64,000 nt of DNA from Actinoallomurus soli (GCF_024055715.1 NZ_JAMXMV010000005.1:1-64000), one strand, 5' to 3'; counted from the first letter of the stretch, positions 7,028 through 17,963 are shown. The notes: generated by a model not told the origin, from the letters alone. Numbers and translations are program-made.

Positions 7028-8354
7028 TCACCGTCTCCCCGGGATCCTGGTGCCCAGCACGGCGACGGCGGTGACGAGCCCCGTGGAGATCGGCAGCGCG
7101 AGGTGAAGGCCGTTGACCGGGCCGGTCCCGGCGGCGAGCGAGCCGAAGAGCGCGACGCCGAGAACGCTGCCCGTCTGGCGTGCGGCGTTGAGCGCTCCAG
7201 AGGCCAGTCCCGAGCGCGAGCGGTCCACGCCGCCGAGCAGGACCGAGGTCATGACGGGGACGATGAGGCCGAGACCGAAACCTTCGGCCAAGAGCGGGAG
7301 CGTCAACGCGGCATACGCGGTCCCGGCGGTGGAGCCGAGCATGGCAAGGCATCCCCCCCGCCAAGAGGGCGGCGCCGACGAGGATCACGCGGCGAGTGCC
7401 GAGCGCGCGGGTGAACCGGTTGGCCGTGAGGTTGGCGGCCATGATCGCCGCCATCATCGGTGCGAAGGCCAGACCGGTCCACAGCGTGGAGGCACGCTGT
7501 TCCTCCTCGAAGAACAGGCTGAGGACGAAGATCAGCCCGTAGAACGCCACGTTGACGAGCAGTCCGATCGCGACCGGCAGTCCGAACCGCGCCGAGCCGA
7601 ACAGCCGTAGCGGAAGCATCAGCCGTGCCCCGTGGACTTCCACGACCACGAACACCGCGCCGGCGATGACGGCGACGGCGACGCTCACCAGCACGATCGG
7701 ATCACCGGCCCCGTGTGAGCCCGCCTCGATCGTGGCCACCGCGACCGCGGTCAGTGCCACGACCGCGCTGATCTGCCCCCACAGGTCCAGGCCGCGGTCC
7801 CGGGAGCACGGTGAGGCGGCGGCGTACCTCAGGGTCAGCCATACACCGGTCACCCCGATCGGCACGTTGACGAAGAAGATCGACCGCCATCCCAGCGTCG
7901 CGATCAATACGCCGCCGGCGAGCGGCCCGGCCACCAGCGCCACGCTCGCGCCCGCGGCCCACAGGCCGACGGCCCGCGCCCGGCGGCCGGGCTCGGGGTA
8001 GGTGTGATCGAGCAGGCTCAGCGAGCAGGCCGCCAGCATCGCCGCGCCGACTCCCTGGGCCGCCCGCGCGGTGATCAGTCCGGTCATGTTCGCCGCCAGT
8101 CCGCAGCCTGCCGACGCCAGGACGAACAGCGCGAACCCGGCGACGAACAGGCGCTTGGCACCGTAGCGATCGCCCAGCGTGCCCGCCGTGAGGATCAGCG
8201 CGGCGAAAGCGATGGTGTAGGCATCGACCACCCACTGCAGTGCCGTGACGCCTCCTCCGAGCGCCGCGCCGATCGGCTTGATCGCCACGTTCACCACGCT
8301 CACGTCGAGCTTTGTCCGCGCGGATCGCGGGTCGGCGCCATCGGGCCGCGCCAT
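7028..8354 (-). pseudogene. MFS multidrug exporter (EmrB/QacA type), frameshifted and 5'-truncated
   Basis: The larger part reads LDVSVVNVAIKPIG, LQWVVDAYTIAFAALILTAG, TLGDRYGAKRLFV and further membrane helices as far as RVILVGAALLAGG. The frame then breaks, and the last 100 residues continue in another frame from CLAMLGST to the stop at 7028. The break lies in a run of seven C (7353-7359); removing one C restores LLAGGCLAMLGST, the expected junction. The first membrane helix before LDVSVVNVA is also missing: the frame upstream reads a non-membrane sequence from an ATG at 8354, in a divergent promoter region. Motif A of the family (GDRYGAKR) is intact. A sequencing error could explain the frameshift but not the lost N-terminus. 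Confidence 0.8.
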
Positions 8355-8378
8355 GCGGCCCCCTGTCGAGGAGAAGCC

Positions 8379-9011
8379 ATGAGCCTGTTCCGGCTGGACG
8401 CCAGCATCCTTCCCGGCACCTCGGCCAGCGCCGAGCTCGCCGACATCGTGGAGGCCAAGTGGAGCGCCGCCCACCCTGGGGAGCAGATCGTGCGCCGCCA
8501 CCTGGGCACCGACCCGTTGCCCGCCGACGCCTGGACCCAGGCCACGCTCGCCGGATTCACGCCGGAGCCCGACCGCACCCCCGCCCAGCAGGAGGCGCTG
8601 GCCCTGGCCGCGACGCTGGCCGGCGAACTCCAGGCCGCCGACGCCGTCATGCTGGCCGTACCGCTGTACAACTACGGCGTCTCCCAGCACTTCAAGGCGT
8701 GGGTCGACCTGGTCATCGCCGGAGCAGGTGCCACCACCCCGATCCTGAAGGGCACCCCGACCGTGCTGGCCACCGTGCGCGGAGGCGGATACGGCCCCGG
8801 TACCCCGCGCGAGGGATGGGACCACTCCACCCCCTACCTGCGGCGGGTGCTGGCCGACATGTGGCAGGCCGACCTGACCGTCATCGAACGCGAACTCACC
8901 CTCGCCGCCGCCACCCCCGCCCTGGAGCCACTACGCGAGCAGGCCGCCCAACTCCACGGCCAGGCACTCGATGCGGCCCGCGACGCCGGCCGGGCACTCG
9001 CCGCCGAGTGA
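8379..9011 (+). CDS. FMN-dependent NADH azoreductase / quinone reductase-like flavodoxin-fold protein
   Basis: 210 residues, ATG 8379 with GAGGAGAAG upstream. It opens LFRLDASILPGTSASAELAD, the AzoR phosphate-binding start. The FMN-contact segment DAVMLAVPLYNYGVSQHFKA, followed by WVDLVIAGAG, is typical of AzoR and NAD(P)H:quinone oxidoreductase 2. Later GGGYGPGTPREGWDHST supplies the second FMN loop. It should act as a soluble homodimer reducing quinones or azo compounds. It is divergent from the remains of a drug exporter, an arrangement common for detoxification pairs. The exact substrate is not predictable. Confidence 0.87.
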   Translation: MSLFRLDASILPGTSASAELADIVEAKWSAAHPGEQIVRRHLGTDPLPADAWTQATLAGFTPEPDRTPAQQEALALAATLAGELQAADAVMLAVPLYNYGVSQHFKAWVDLVIAGAGATTPILKGTPTVLATVRGGGYGPGTPREGWDHSTPYLRRVLADMWQADLTVIERELTLAAATPALEPLREQAAQLHGQALDAARDAGRALAAE

Positions 9012-9296
9012 CCGTGCTCTTCGGCGACGGGTGTCCGTTCCAGGCGAAGCTCGCCAACGCGAATCGGAGACGACACCGCAGCCGGGACGCCGCCATCCGC
9101 GGGCGAACTCCACCGAGTCCGGCCGCATCGGCTCGGGAACCGGCATCCGGGCCGGCGGCAGCGAGGCATCGACGGCCTTGGCGCCGACCGGGCGTAGCGA
9201 TCAGCGCAGAACAAGCAGGACGGGACTGTCTCGTCCGGCCGAACCCTGCCAGCGGCCGGCGCGCTGAACTGCGTGTTGAACGGGAGGCCCGGACGG

Positions 9297-9716
9297 TCAG
9301 GTCGTGGTCGGGACGCCGGTCATGCGCGCGTCGTAGCCGGTTTCGGGGTTGACGACGCGGCCGGCGGCCCACCAGTTCTCGCGGGCCGTCTCGAGAACCA
9401 TCATCATGACGTCCTCTTCGGGGACGCCGGCGAGCAGCCGGAGGTCGTCGACGATCGCTCGGAACAGTTCGTTCTTCTGCTCGGCCGTGCGCTGGTTGAA
9501 GGACAGCTGGATGAGCATGGTGCGCTCGCTGCGCGGCAGGCCGAACACGACCGGCTGCATGTGGAAGTTGTCGGGCGTGACCTCGTGGAAGACGTGGAAC
9601 TGGTCGTCATCGGGGATCTTCAGGACATCGACCATGGCCTTGTGCAGGGCGGTGGAGACGTTGCGGCGGTGCTCCGGGGTGGTTCCCTGGCGCAGGTAGA
9701 CGTTGATCAGCGGCAT
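9297..9716 (-). CDS. Tautomerase-family protein
   Basis: 139 residues. The ATG at 9716 is chosen because it puts Pro directly after Met (MPLINVYLRQG), and tautomerases use that N-terminal Pro as general base; an upstream in-frame codon would bury it. The ribosome site is GAAAGG. The remaining blocks (FHVFHEVTPDNF, LIQLSFNQRTAEQKNELFRA) fit the longer Tautomerase_2 / 4-oxalocrotonate tautomerase-like group. It probably isomerises a keto/enol acid in the cytosol. It lies 35 bases after a CMD-like gene in the same direction, opposite a LysR gene, so the pair is probably one LysR-controlled operon. Confidence 0.85.
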   Translation of the reverse strand: MPLINVYLRQGTTPEHRRNVSTALHKAMVDVLKIPDDDQFHVFHEVTPDNFHMQPVVFGLPRSERTMLIQLSFNQRTAEQKNELFRAIVDDLRLLAGVPEEDVMMMVLETARENWWAAGRVVNPETGYDARMTGVPTTT

Positions 9717-9751
9717 TGTCGTTGCCTTTCTCACGCGTTTCAGAGTCGGCG

Positions 9752-10381
9752 TCAGGCGGTGGGTGCCGCAGCGCGGTGCGGGGCGGGAGCGGGGACCTGG
9801 AAGCAGGCCAGCAGCGCACAGGTGTTGAGGTACTGGCCGATGAGGTTGACCAGGGCGACGAGCCCTTCGGCGCCGAACACGGCCACCGCTTCGGCATACA
9901 GTTCGTCCGGTACCTGGTGGTCGCGGACGAGAGCGACGGCCACGCGGTGGGCGGTGCCGGCCTCGGCGCGCAGGCCGCGGGGTGTGCCGCCTCGGCGGAG
10001 CGCCGCGATCGCGGTCCCGGGCACGCCGGCGCGCTCCGCACCCGCGGTGTGGGCGTAGAGCGCGTACTCGGCCTGCCAGTGGGCGGCCACCGTGAGGATG
10101 ACCACCTCACGGACGTCGACCGGGATGCCGGATCCGGCGATCGCCTGGGCCCACTCCAGCAGGGGCCGGGCTATGCGCGGGCCGCGCAGCATGACGTTGA
10201 ACGGGCCGATCAGCCTCCCATCGGACAGCGCGGCCATATAGCCCGCCCCGTCCGCACTGCGCAGCCGCGTGACCTGCAGCCTGGCGTGGAGGGCGCGTTG
10301 CTCCTCATCGAGGGCATCGGGAGAGAGGAGGGGCAACCGGCCGCCCAACCCGGAGGCTCCGTTGGTGACGTGCTCGTTCAT
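9752..10381 (-). CDS. Carboxymuconolactone decarboxylase/AhpD-fold protein
   Basis: About 209 residues from ATG 10381. An earlier in-frame start would cover the LysR-side promoter. The helical CMD domain is visible: REVVILTVAAHWQAEYALYA, then HTAGAERAGVP. The AhpD CxxC pair is absent (Ala/Tyr at those places), so a peroxidase role is unlikely and a decarboxylase or hydratase-like role is more plausible. A second, C-terminal helix hairpin (EGLVALVNLIGQYLNTCALL) completes the fold. It is co-directional with the tautomerase just downstream and divergent from a LysR regulator. Confidence 0.85.
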   Translation of the reverse strand: MNEHVTNGASGLGGRLPLLSPDALDEEQRALHARLQVTRLRSADGAGYMAALSDGRLIGPFNVMLRGPRIARPLLEWAQAIAGSGIPVDVREVVILTVAAHWQAEYALYAHTAGAERAGVPGTAIAALRRGGTPRGLRAEAGTAHRVAVALVRDHQVPDELYAEAVAVFGAEGLVALVNLIGQYLNTCALLACFQVPAPAPHRAAAPTA

Positions 10382-10428
10382 GGCCTTCACGCTAGGAGTC
10401 CGGCAGCCATTCCGCCAGCGAATGCCCC

Positions 10429-10443
10429 GCATAGTGGATATGC
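10429..10443. promoter_or_regulatory. LysR-type binding site candidate
   Basis: GCATA-GTGGA-TATGC is a perfect dyad of the T-N11-A form, 10 bases before the LysR start and about 50 bases upstream of the divergent CMD gene. This is where a LysR recognition site is normally found. Confidence 0.6.
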
Positions 10444-10452
10444 TGATTCCTC

Positions 10453-11394
10453 ATGGACTTCACGGTGGTCGGGCTGCGGGTACTGCGCGAGGTGGCCGAG
10501 CGGGGCACCTTCACCGCCGCCGCCCAGGCGCTGGGCTACACCCAATCGGCCGTCTCCCGGCAGGTGGCCGGCCTGGAGCAGGCCACCGGTGTCCGGCTGT
10601 TCGACCGCTATCCCGGCGGCGTGCGACTGACCACCGCAGGCCGGGCTCTGCTGTACCACGCCGTGACCGCGCTCGACGCGCTGGACGCGGCCGACCGGGA
10701 ACTGCGCGGCGCGGAAGACGACATCGGCCATGTACGGCTCGGCTTCTTCCCCACCGCCGGGGCGGTCCTCGTGGCCCGCGCCCTGGCGACCCTGCACCGG
10801 CAGCGTCCCCGCATCCAGGTCACCACCCGGGAGGCGGGCACCCCATCGCTGGTGCGGGCGCTGCGCGCCGGCACTCTCGACCTCGCCCTGCTGTCCTCCC
10901 GGCCACCGCACCGCTCACCCGACACCGACGATCCACCCCTGCATACCGAGCCGCTGCTGGAAGACCGACTGGTCCTGGCGGTGCCGGCCGGCGGCCGGTT
11001 CGCCGACCGCGCCGGCGTCACCGCCCGGCACATCGCCGGCGAGACGTGGATCGCCGGCCCGGCCGGCACCGACGAGCCCCTGCTCGGCATCTGGCCGGGG
11101 CTGCCCGGACGGCCCCGCATCCACCACGCCACCCGCGACTGGCTGACCAAACTGCACCTGGTCGCGGCCGGAACCGGCGTCACCACCGTGCCCTCCACCC
11201 TGCGGTCCGTGATCCCGCCCGGAGTCCGCCTCATCACCATCGAGGACCTCCCCGAGGAACGGCGCCGCGTCAGCCTCGTTCGCCTGCCGGGCCCCACCAC
11301 GCCGCCGACGGACGCACTCGTCCACGCCCTCCGCCAGCACGCCGCCGACCTCGCCGATCACGACCACCCGCCTGCCGGCCCAGGGGACCGGTGA
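10453..11394 (+). CDS. LysR-family transcriptional regulator
   Basis: 313 residues, ATG 10453. The winged helix is standard (residues 4-62: LRVLREVAERGTFTAAAQAL, GYTQSAVSRQVAGLE). The type-2 periplasmic-binding-like effector domain follows from about residue 90 (VRLGFFPTAGAVLVARAL; DRLVLAVPAGGRFADRAGV). It is divergent from the CMD-like and tautomerase genes with a dyad in between, so it probably activates that pair in response to a ring-cleavage-type acid (inference). Confidence 0.9.
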   Translation: MDFTVVGLRVLREVAERGTFTAAAQALGYTQSAVSRQVAGLEQATGVRLFDRYPGGVRLTTAGRALLYHAVTALDALDAADRELRGAEDDIGHVRLGFFPTAGAVLVARALATLHRQRPRIQVTTREAGTPSLVRALRAGTLDLALLSSRPPHRSPDTDDPPLHTEPLLEDRLVLAVPAGGRFADRAGVTARHIAGETWIAGPAGTDEPLLGIWPGLPGRPRIHHATRDWLTKLHLVAAGTGVTTVPSTLRSVIPPGVRLITIEDLPEERRRVSLVRLPGPTTPPTDALVHALRQHAADLADHDHPPAGPGDR

Positions 11395-11446
11395 CAGCCG
11401 CCGGGCCCCGCAAGGTTCGCGCGACGGGGCAGGTCCCTTCCGTTCG

Positions 11447-11665
11447 TCATTCGCGGGAGCGCAGACCGTCGAGGACGACGTGCAGCAGGTGTCGGGCGCG
11501 GGTCTCCCATTCCTCGTCGAGCCGGGTCAGATGGCCGATGAGCAGGATGACGTCGCGGGCGTCGACGTCGGGCCGAATGGCCCCGGCGGCCTTGCCGGCG
11601 TCCAGTAGCGCGGTCATCGCGTCGCCGATCGAAGGACGGGGCAGGCCGGGCGCTGATCGCTGACG
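11447..11665 (-). pseudogene. TetR-family regulator, C-terminal remnant
   Basis: The minus strand reads PGLPRPSIGDAMTALLDAGK, then AAGAIRPDVDARDVILLIGH, LTRLDEEWETRARHLLHVVL and DGLRSRE before a TGA at 11447-11449. The DVDARDVxxLxGHLTR block is characteristic of the C-terminal end of a common actinobacterial TetR group. No start codon or DNA-binding domain precedes it: the similarity fades before 11670. It is a relic between the LysR gene and the lon promoter. Found by translating the frame directly. Confidence 0.6.
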
Positions 11666-11703
11666 GCGAACGGGCCGGCGGAAATTAATCAGCGCTCTTC
11701 TTT

Positions 11704-11724
11704 CTTGAGTGTGGGTGACTCAAG
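11704..11724. promoter_or_regulatory. HAIR element (HspR operator) upstream of lon
   Basis: CTTGAGT-N7-ACTCAAG is a perfect match to the HspR-associated inverted repeat. It ends 13 bases before the lon start. In Streptomyces HspR represses dnaK, clpB and lon through this element, so heat-shock control of lon is a strong prediction. Confidence 0.9.
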
Positions 11725-11737
11725 CTTTGGAGGCCTG

Positions 11738-14137
<2,400 letters not shown>

Positions 14138-14201
14138 GGCGCGGCGGCCGCCTGACCGGCGGGCGGCCCCGGCACGGCCGGAACCGCGCCCGCCCGACCA
14201 C

Positions 14202-14230
14202 GGCGCCCCTCCCCATCGGGGAGGGGCGCC
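14202..14230. terminator. Bidirectional terminator hairpin after lon
   Basis: GGCGCCCCTCCCC (14202-14214) pairs perfectly with GGGGAGGGGCGCC (14218-14230) across a 3-base loop. It lies between the converging ends of lon and the epimerase/F420 gene and can serve both. Confidence 0.8.
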
Positions 14231-14236
14231 GTTCGC

Positions 14237-15790
14237 CTATGCGTGCCGGTCCCGTGGTTCGAGGCGGAAGACCCGCAGCTCCCGCCCGGAGCGCTCGACG
14301 TACCGGTCGTACGTGGGCCAGATCCGCACCAGCCGGGGCCAGACCTCGGCGCGTTCGTCTCCTTCGAGGAGCCGCGCGGTGACCGGGATCGTACGGCCAC
14401 GGAAGTCGACCTCGGCGTCAGGCCCGTGCATGAGGTTCGTCGTCCACGCGGGATGGTGCTCGCGGCCGAAGTTGCTGCCGACCACGAGGAAGGAGCCGTC
14501 CGGTTCGGGCAGGCAGGCCAGGGGCGTCCGGCGGGGCAGGCCGCTGCGGTGCCCGACGGCCGTCAGCACGAGGCTGGGCACGATGTACTGCGGCAGAAGG
14601 AAGCGACCGCCGGTCAGCCGGTGCAGCGCGCGGTCCAGCGGCGGGACCACCTTCGGTCCCACCTTGGCGAACCACGCCGATCCGGCCATCCGCTGGACCG
14701 GCGGGGAGATGACGTCCTTCAGCCTGCTCGATGCCATGACGGGTCCTGCCTTTCTACGTCCCGCTCGCGCGGGGGCGAGCCGTCCGGCTCGCGCGGGGGC
14801 CAGGTGACCGGCGGAGGCGAGCCAGCGCAGGGAGTCCGCCAGGCTCTCCTCGACCGGCCGGAGCGGAACGCCGAGCGCGTCGACGGTCGCGGCGTCGTCG
14901 GAGGGGACGAGGGTCACCATGAGCCGCGCGGCGTCTCCGGTCAGCGGGTAGTCGAAGGGGCGTATCCGCTTGGCCGCGTCCAGCAGCGACCCGAGAGCGA
15001 CCATCATCCCTCCGGGGACCGGGATCCGGCGGCAGCGCACGCCGGTGAGGGTGTCGCAGTGGTCGGCCAGCTCCGGCCACGTCAGGTAGTGGCCGCCGAG
15101 CATGTACCGGCGCGGCCCGAGACCGGGGGCGACCGCGCGGGCCACGGCCTCGGCGAGATCGCGTACGTCGAGGAGCGACACGCCGCCGCCCGGCGTCGGC
15201 CAGACGAGGTTGAGCGCCCCGGCCAGACCCTCCATCATCGCGTCCAGGTTCGGCTGCCGGGGGCCGATGACGCCGCCGGGGTAGAACGTGGTGACGGGGG
15301 CGCCGTCGGCCTGCAGGCGGCGCACGTAGTGTTCGGCCGCGACCTTCGAGCGGCCGTAGTCCGTACGCGGGCGCGCGAGGGGATCGTCGGCCCGGATCAC
15401 CGGGCCCGCCGGCGGGACGAACACCGCGATCGTGGACAGGTGGATCACCGGATCGAGCCCGCGGGCGACCGCGCCGCCGATCACGTTGCGGGTGCCGGTG
15501 ACGTTGACCTCCAGGACGCTCGTCCGCGGATCGGTGACGCCGAGCGCGGCAGCGGCGTGGACGACGGCGTCGCACCCGTCGAGAGCACGGCCGACCGCCT
15601 CCGCGTCGCGCATGTCTCCGGGACACGTCTCGACCGCCTCGGCGCCGACGTCGACCGCCACGCCGCCGAGGACCTTCGCCGTCCGGCCGGAGTCGCGGGC
15701 GAGCACGCGGACGCGGTGGCCGGCCCGGAGCAGCGCGGCGACGGTGTAGGAGCCCACGAACCCCGAACCCCCGGTGACGAGAACGCGCAT
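14237..15790 (-). CDS. Fusion: NAD-dependent epimerase/reductase + F420-type nitroreductase-like domain
   Basis: 517 residues in one open frame. Residues 1-335 are an extended-SDR Rossmann enzyme: TGGSGFVGSY (7-16), a VVHAAAALG segment, catalytic YGRSK, and FYPGGVIGPRQPN, most like 3-beta-HSD/dihydroflavonol-reductase-type proteins. Residues from about 352 (MASSRLKDVISPP) are a separate deazaflavin (F420)-dependent nitroreductase-like domain: VLTAVGHRSGLPRRTPLACL, GSNFGREHHPAWTTNL. The joining segment contains two copies of LAPARAGR made by a 24-bp duplication (14763-14800). The two are usually separate genes, so the fusion may be recent; the ATG at 14737 could still start the second domain alone. 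The substrate is unknown. Confidence 0.85.
   Translation of the reverse strand: MRVLVTGGSGFVGSYTVAALLRAGHRVRVLARDSGRTAKVLGGVAVDVGAEAVETCPGDMRDAEAVGRALDGCDAVVHAAAALGVTDPRTSVLEVNVTGTRNVIGGAVARGLDPVIHLSTIAVFVPPAGPVIRADDPLARPRTDYGRSKVAAEHYVRRLQADGAPVTTFYPGGVIGPRQPNLDAMMEGLAGALNLVWPTPGGGVSLLDVRDLAEAVARAVAPGLGPRRYMLGGHYLTWPELADHCDTLTGVRCRRIPVPGGMMVALGSLLDAAKRIRPFDYPLTGDAARLMVTLVPSDDAATVDALGVPLRPVEESLADSLRWLASAGHLAPARAGRLAPARAGRRKAGPVMASSRLKDVISPPVQRMAGSAWFAKVGPKVVPPLDRALHRLTGGRFLLPQYIVPSLVLTAVGHRSGLPRRTPLACLPEPDGSFLVVGSNFGREHHPAWTTNLMHGPDAEVDFRGRTIPVTARLLEGDERAEVWPRLVRIWPTYDRYVERSGRELRVFRLEPRDRHA
14763..14800. repeat. 24-bp direct duplication at the domain junction
   Basis: GCTCGCGCGGGGGC occurs at 14763-14776 and again 24 bases later, at 14787-14800. 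On the minus strand it encodes the doubled LAPARAGR linker between the epimerase and F420 domains. Confidence 0.7.
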
Positions 15791-15921
15791 GATCTCAAAC
15801 TAACGCTTGGTGTGCGAGTCTGGGAGGACCGGCCCGGCCGCCGCGCCGGGCCCCCGGCCTGGTCCGGCCATCCCATGGACGGGGCGGAGGAAGCGGTTTA
15901 GCTTTGGGAAGCACCCCCTGA

Positions 15922-15935
15922 ATTGTCCTGACAAT
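15922..15935. promoter_or_regulatory. Palindrome upstream of the inositol-type operon
   Basis: ATTGTC-CT-GACAAT is a perfect dyad 87 bases before the dehydrogenase start. It is a candidate operator or promoter element. Confidence 0.45.
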
Positions 15936-15949
15936 ATCGGTCCAGTGCA

Positions 15950-15961
15950 TGGAACGTTCCA
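15950..15961. promoter_or_regulatory. LacI-type operator in the promoter region
   Basis: TGGAACGTTCCA is a perfect 12-bp palindrome with the central CG typical of LacI/GalR operators, about 60 bases before the dehydrogenase start. A near copy lies inside the gene at 16314-16327. Confidence 0.65.
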
Positions 15962-16021
15962 AAACGGCTGTCCCGCAGGACCGTGAGCGTCCGAATGGAG
16001 ATCGCCGACCGGGAGGACTCT

Positions 16022-17029
16022 ATGAGAATCGGGCTCGCCGGGGCCGGCCGTATCGGCGCCCGTCACGCGGAGACCCTCAACGCGCTCGACTCGGTCGAGG
16101 CGTTCGTGGTGGCCGATCCGGACGGTGAGCGGGCGCGCCGGATCGCGGGGGAGTACGGCGGCTCGGTCGCCGACTCGGTCGACGCGCTGTTCGGCGAGCG
16201 GCTGGACGGCCTGGTGGTCGCCGCCGCCACGGACGCGCACGCCGAGCTCGTGACCCGGGCCGCGCGGGCCGGGATCCCGACCTTCTGCGAGAAGCCGGTC
16301 GCCCCGGACAGTATTGGAACGCTCCAAGTCGTCCGGGAGGTCCAGGCGGCCGGAACCCCCGTCCAGGTCGGATTCCAACGCCGCTTCGACGCCGGTCACG
16401 TCGCGCTGCGGGACGCCGTCGCGGCGGGCCGCCTCGGCCGGCTGCAGAGCGTACGGTCCTGCACGCTCGACCCCGCGCCGCCGCCCGCCGCGTACGTCCG
16501 GGTCTCCGGCGGCATCTTCCGCGACTGCGCCGTGCACGACATCGACGCCGTCCGGTTCGTGACCGGGCGGCAGGTCGTCGAGGTCACGGCGACCGGGGCC
16601 AACAAGGGGGAGGAGTACTTCGCCGCGTGCGACGACGTCGACACCTGCGCGGCCGTGCTCACCCTCGACGACGGCACCCTCGCCATCATCGTCGAGACCC
16701 GCTACAACGGCGCCGGATACGACGTCCGCTTCGAGGCGTTCGGCGCGAAGGACAGCCTCGCGGCCGGGCTCGGGGAGGAGACGCCGCTCACGCCGGTCGA
16801 CCGGGACCCGGCGGCCGCGACGCTCGGCGCCCGTCCCTGCGAGGGCTTCCTCCAGCGGTTCGGGCCGGCGTACGAGGCCGAGCTGGCGACCTTCCTTCAG
16901 GTCGCCGCCGGGCAGGCCGACAGCCCGTGCCCGCCGGAGGAGGCACTGGAGGCGTTCTACGTGGCCGAGGCGTGCGACCGTTCCCGCCGGGAGCGGCGCG
17001 CCGTGAGGATCGAGGAGGTCCGCCGGTGA
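16022..17029 (+). CDS. Gfo/Idh/MocA oxidoreductase, inositol 2-dehydrogenase-like
   Basis: 335 residues; ATG 16022 with GGGAGGA upstream. The Rossmann start is RIGLAGAGRIGARHAETL, the EKPVA motif carrying the catalytic Lys is at about 95-99, and the C-terminal domain has the DCAVHDIDAVRFVTG block with the catalytic Asp/His pair. The GFQRRFD motif is typical of IolG-type inositol dehydrogenases. It should oxidise a cyclitol or sugar with NAD. The next gene overlaps by 4 bases and encodes an IolE-like TIM barrel, supporting an inositol-type route. LacI-like palindromes sit in the promoter and at codon 98 onward. Confidence 0.88.
   Translation: MRIGLAGAGRIGARHAETLNALDSVEAFVVADPDGERARRIAGEYGGSVADSVDALFGERLDGLVVAAATDAHAELVTRAARAGIPTFCEKPVAPDSIGTLQVVREVQAAGTPVQVGFQRRFDAGHVALRDAVAAGRLGRLQSVRSCTLDPAPPPAAYVRVSGGIFRDCAVHDIDAVRFVTGRQVVEVTATGANKGEEYFAACDDVDTCAAVLTLDDGTLAIIVETRYNGAGYDVRFEAFGAKDSLAAGLGEETPLTPVDRDPAAATLGARPCEGFLQRFGPAYEAELATFLQVAAGQADSPCPPEEALEAFYVAEACDRSRRERRAVRIEEVRR
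16314..16327. promoter_or_regulatory. Intragenic LacI-type operator copy
   Basis: TTGGAACGCTCCAA differs from a perfect palindrome by one base and shares the GGAACG-TCC core with the site at 15950-15961, 364 bases upstream. A pair at that spacing could support DNA looping by a tetrameric LacI-type repressor. Confidence 0.5.
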
Positions 17030-17904
17030 GGATCGCGGGTGCGCCCATCTCCTGGGGCGTGTGCGAGGTGCCGGGCTGGGGCCATCAGATGTCCCCGGAC
17101 CGGGTGCTGGCCGAGATGCGCGACACGGGCCTGACCGCGACCGAGTTCGGCCCGGACGGGTTCCTGCCGTCCGGGCCGGCCGAGCGCGCGGCGCTGCTGG
17201 CCTCGTACGGCCTCACGGCGGTCGGTGGTTTCGTCCCGGCCGTCCTGCACGAGCCGGACCGCGATCCGCTGCCGGAGGTGGAGCGGGCGCTGCGCGGGTT
17301 CGGCGACGCGCCGATGCTCGTGCTGGCGGCCGCCACCGGCCGGGACGGGTACGACGAGCGTCCCGTCCTGTCCGCCCGGAACTGGACGACGCTGCTGGCC
17401 AACCTCGACCGGATCGCGGCGTACGCGGCCGGCCTCGGGGTCCGGACGGCCCTGCACCCGCACGTCGGCACGATCGTCGAGGGCCCGGATGAGGTGGATC
17501 GGGTCCTGACCGGCTGCGGCGTGCCCCTCTGCGTGGACACCGGGCACCTCCTGATCGGCGGAACCGATCCGCTGGCCCTGGCACGGTCGGCCGCGGACCG
17601 CGTGGCGCACGTCCACCTCAAGGACGTCGACGCGAGCGCCGCCGACCGGGTGCGCGCGGGACGCGCCACGTACACCGAGGCGGTGCGCGGCGGGCTGTAC
17701 CGCCCGCTGGGCGCCGGCGACGTGGACACGGCGGGGATCGTGGCCGCGCTCGACCGGGCCGGCTACCAGGGCTGGTACGTCCTCGAACAGGACACGATCC
17801 TGGCCGCCGAGCCCGCGCCCGGCGACGGCCCCGTCGCCGACGTCCGGGCGAGCGTGGCCTTCCTGAACGGCCTGAAAAGCGTTGCCGACGTGCGGGGGCG
17901 TTAA
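17026..17904 (+). CDS. Sugar phosphate isomerase/epimerase-like TIM barrel (IolE/inosose dehydratase type)
   Basis: 292 residues. GTG 17026 overlaps the previous stop (GTGA), so the two are translationally coupled. The start IAGAPISWGVCEVPGWGHQM is the IolE/IolI-type opening of the xylose-isomerase-like superfamily. Metal-binding candidates are in ALHPHVGT, LCVDTGHLLIGG and VHLKDVD, and the last Glu is in WYVLEQD. It probably acts on the product of the dehydrogenase (dehydration or epimerisation of an inosose). The longer open frame upstream lies within the dehydrogenase gene and is not used. Confidence 0.87.
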   Translation: MRIAGAPISWGVCEVPGWGHQMSPDRVLAEMRDTGLTATEFGPDGFLPSGPAERAALLASYGLTAVGGFVPAVLHEPDRDPLPEVERALRGFGDAPMLVLAAATGRDGYDERPVLSARNWTTLLANLDRIAAYAAGLGVRTALHPHVGTIVEGPDEVDRVLTGCGVPLCVDTGHLLIGGTDPLALARSAADRVAHVHLKDVDASAADRVRAGRATYTEAVRGGLYRPLGAGDVDTAGIVAALDRAGYQGWYVLEQDTILAAEPAPGDGPVADVRASVAFLNGLKSVADVRGR

Positions 17905-17963
17905 CCGGCCCTCCCACGGGGAATGATCGCCCGCGTCAAGATGGGCGAACCACCCCCCGGCCC

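Noticed and set aside
9012-9296. Gene in the space between the azoreductase and tautomerase genes
   Set aside because: Frames on both strands are Arg/Pro-rich with no ribosome site or known motif.
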